This document shows positions 62,525 to 64,000 of a stretch of 64,000 bases of DNA, piece after piece. The stretch is from contig VXAU01000683.1 of assembly GCA_013399695.1 (NCBI GenBank), forward strand, positions 1,958,780-2,022,779, written 5' to 3'. The DNA comes from Formicarius rufipectus. Its lineage: Eukaryota; Chordata; Aves; Passeriformes; Formicariidae. The position numbers and the translations under genes were made by a program. A model generated the notes under the pieces. That model saw only the letters and a list, made by a program, of their open reading frames with translations, did not search any database and was not told where the DNA came from. How positions within the stretch are numbered: position 1 is the stretch's first letter; every line of letters starts with the position of its first letter.

Positions 62525-63589
62525 CTGAAAAACAAAAGGTCTTTGTTGAGTATTGAATATTAAAGCAAAGAACACGCAACAGACATTTTTCTGCCACAGA
62601 GAGTTTCCAAACAGTGGTGCAGAGTGAAGGACCTTGCCCAGAATCCTGTATCTGTCCTCTTATGTGCAGAAGAATCACACTGCAAAGAACTTGCTTTCTG
62701 GAGTCAGCAGAAGCAGAATTTCCAATTATTGCTGTTTTTGAATATCTAAGGTTTGGCACCCAAATAAGTATTTCAAATGTAAAGTTGTTGGGTCCCCTCA
62801 ATATTCACAGGCACTAAGAGGAACTGGAACCACTCATAACCTCAAAAACTCAGATGTCACATCTGGCTGCAGTTTCTGGGCAGAACATTCAAAAAATCAA
62901 AGATCCAGCCTTCTGTGGACAGAGGATTCAGATGCAGGGTTTGACCCATAGGTGCTCCAAGTCTTATCAGATATTTGAGTGACAGCAATCATTTCTAGCT
63001 CAGTTCTCTCAAGTTTTCAGCATGGCCTTATGCAGACAAGAAGCTTTATTGTCCAGCTTTTAATTTTCTGCTGGTTTCTTGGGCAGATTAGTCCTGAACT
63101 GATGAGGGAGCACTTTCAGGGCACTGAGGAAGACATTCCTACCAGAGAAGTGGTAGAAAACAGACTTTCTACAATTACATTTGTCAGCCTGAAGTGGGGA
63201 GAGAGTAGATAGTTGTTTAGTTTCTGTGTAATTCGATTTTCCCAGGCTTGGCATGCACATAAAAGCTACTGATCTGCTTCAGCTGTGTTTAATTGAATGT
63301 CTGTAAAGGAGATTAAACTGATACAGAACTGCTGTGTCCTGCAGAGTCATGTATTGGTGGTTTTAAACATAGACAAACCTGTAGATAGGATGGGTGAGAA
63401 GAACACTACAGAGAACCAAGGATGCCCCAAATCCCACCACCTTCAGATGCTTTTTCAGGATGAGTAGCTGAACCCTGGTAAGATTCAGGTGGTGAAAACT
63501 GTGAGACACAGGAGGTACTGCACATGTCAGGTTAGGGCACTCCAGGCACCCAGGTGCCGCATACGTGTTTGAATGCATATATGTTTTGG
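62525..63589. other. LNP1 upstream intron
   Basis: No further LNP1 exon is recognised. An open plus frame at 62979-63212 has no recognisable content. Confidence 0.5.
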
Positions 63590-63815
63590 ACATTATGAGG
63601 AATTTCTTCACAGAAAGGATGATTAGACATTGGAAAAGACTGCCCAGAGAGGTGGTGAAGTCACCATCCCTGGAGGTGTATAACGAAAGACTGGATGCAG
63701 CTCTTAGTGCCACAGTCTAAGTTGGCATGGTGGTGTTCGGTCAAAGGTTGAATTTGGTGATTTCAGGGGTCTTTCCCAACTTAATCGATTGTGTGATTCT
63801 GTCATTCTATGTTTT
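63590..63815 (+). mobile_element. CR1 LINE 3' end
   Basis: AGGAATTTCTTCACAGAAAG, GACTGCCCAGAGAGGTGGTG and GTCATTCTATG mark the CR1 3' end in the plus direction. Short and diverged. Confidence 0.9.
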
Positions 63816-64000
63816 GTATAAGCCTGGCACTAAGCCTTCAACTATGAATTGACCCTGAGAGGCTCTGCTTCCTTCAAGGGAGTTGTGATTGTGTAAATCA
63901 ATTGAAGGTCTATCCTACAGATCCTGAAATGCTTTCTAAGAAAATCCAGTAGAAAACCCAACACTCAGAGTAGGATTTGTTGTGGAGAGGTGTATGTGTG

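Noticed and set aside
1..64000. Search for CRISPR arrays, operons, tRNA or rRNA genes and bacterial features
   Set aside because: None seen. The window is vertebrate nuclear DNA.

Overview
The window looks like a draft-assembly contig from a bird. Three things support this. It carries nine CR1 LINE copies, several with the typical 3' tail built on the ATTCTATG motif. Its genes are split into short exons with GT/AG borders. It holds the gene block LNP1 - TMEM45A - ADGRG7, all on the minus strand, in the same order and relative orientation as I recall on human chromosome 3q12. The species cannot be named from the sequence. Two single ambiguous bases (6315, 34633) and a poly-G start point to short-read assembly.

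Layout, read from the right in the direction of transcription. At 60-62.5 kb are the last two coding exons of LNP1; its N-terminal exon was not found and probably lies beyond the right edge. At 45.0 kb is a CpG island ending in a good minus-strand donor, the likely promoter and non-coding first exon of TMEM45A. The five TMEM45A coding exons (33.5 to 26.4 kb) are intact and give 275 residues. Left of it, 20.1 to 4.8 kb, lie the exons of the adhesion GPCR gene ADGRG7 (GPR128).

The main result is that ADGRG7 is broken here. Exons for the N-terminal membrane anchor, the GAIN domain, the GPS, TM1, TM2-TM3 and TM7 plus tail can be recognised in the right order. They carry at least five in-frame stops, one frameshift and two damaged splice donors. 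Only 344 bases separate the TM3 exon from the TM7 exon, where TM4-TM6 should be. Several exons are still clean, so the loss may be fairly recent. The flanking genes TMEM45A and LNP1 look open and normal.

The leftmost 2.5 kb holds three exon-like open blocks on the plus strand that I could not identify. The rest is intron and intergenic DNA with CR1 fragments, simple repeats and a few GC-rich patches.
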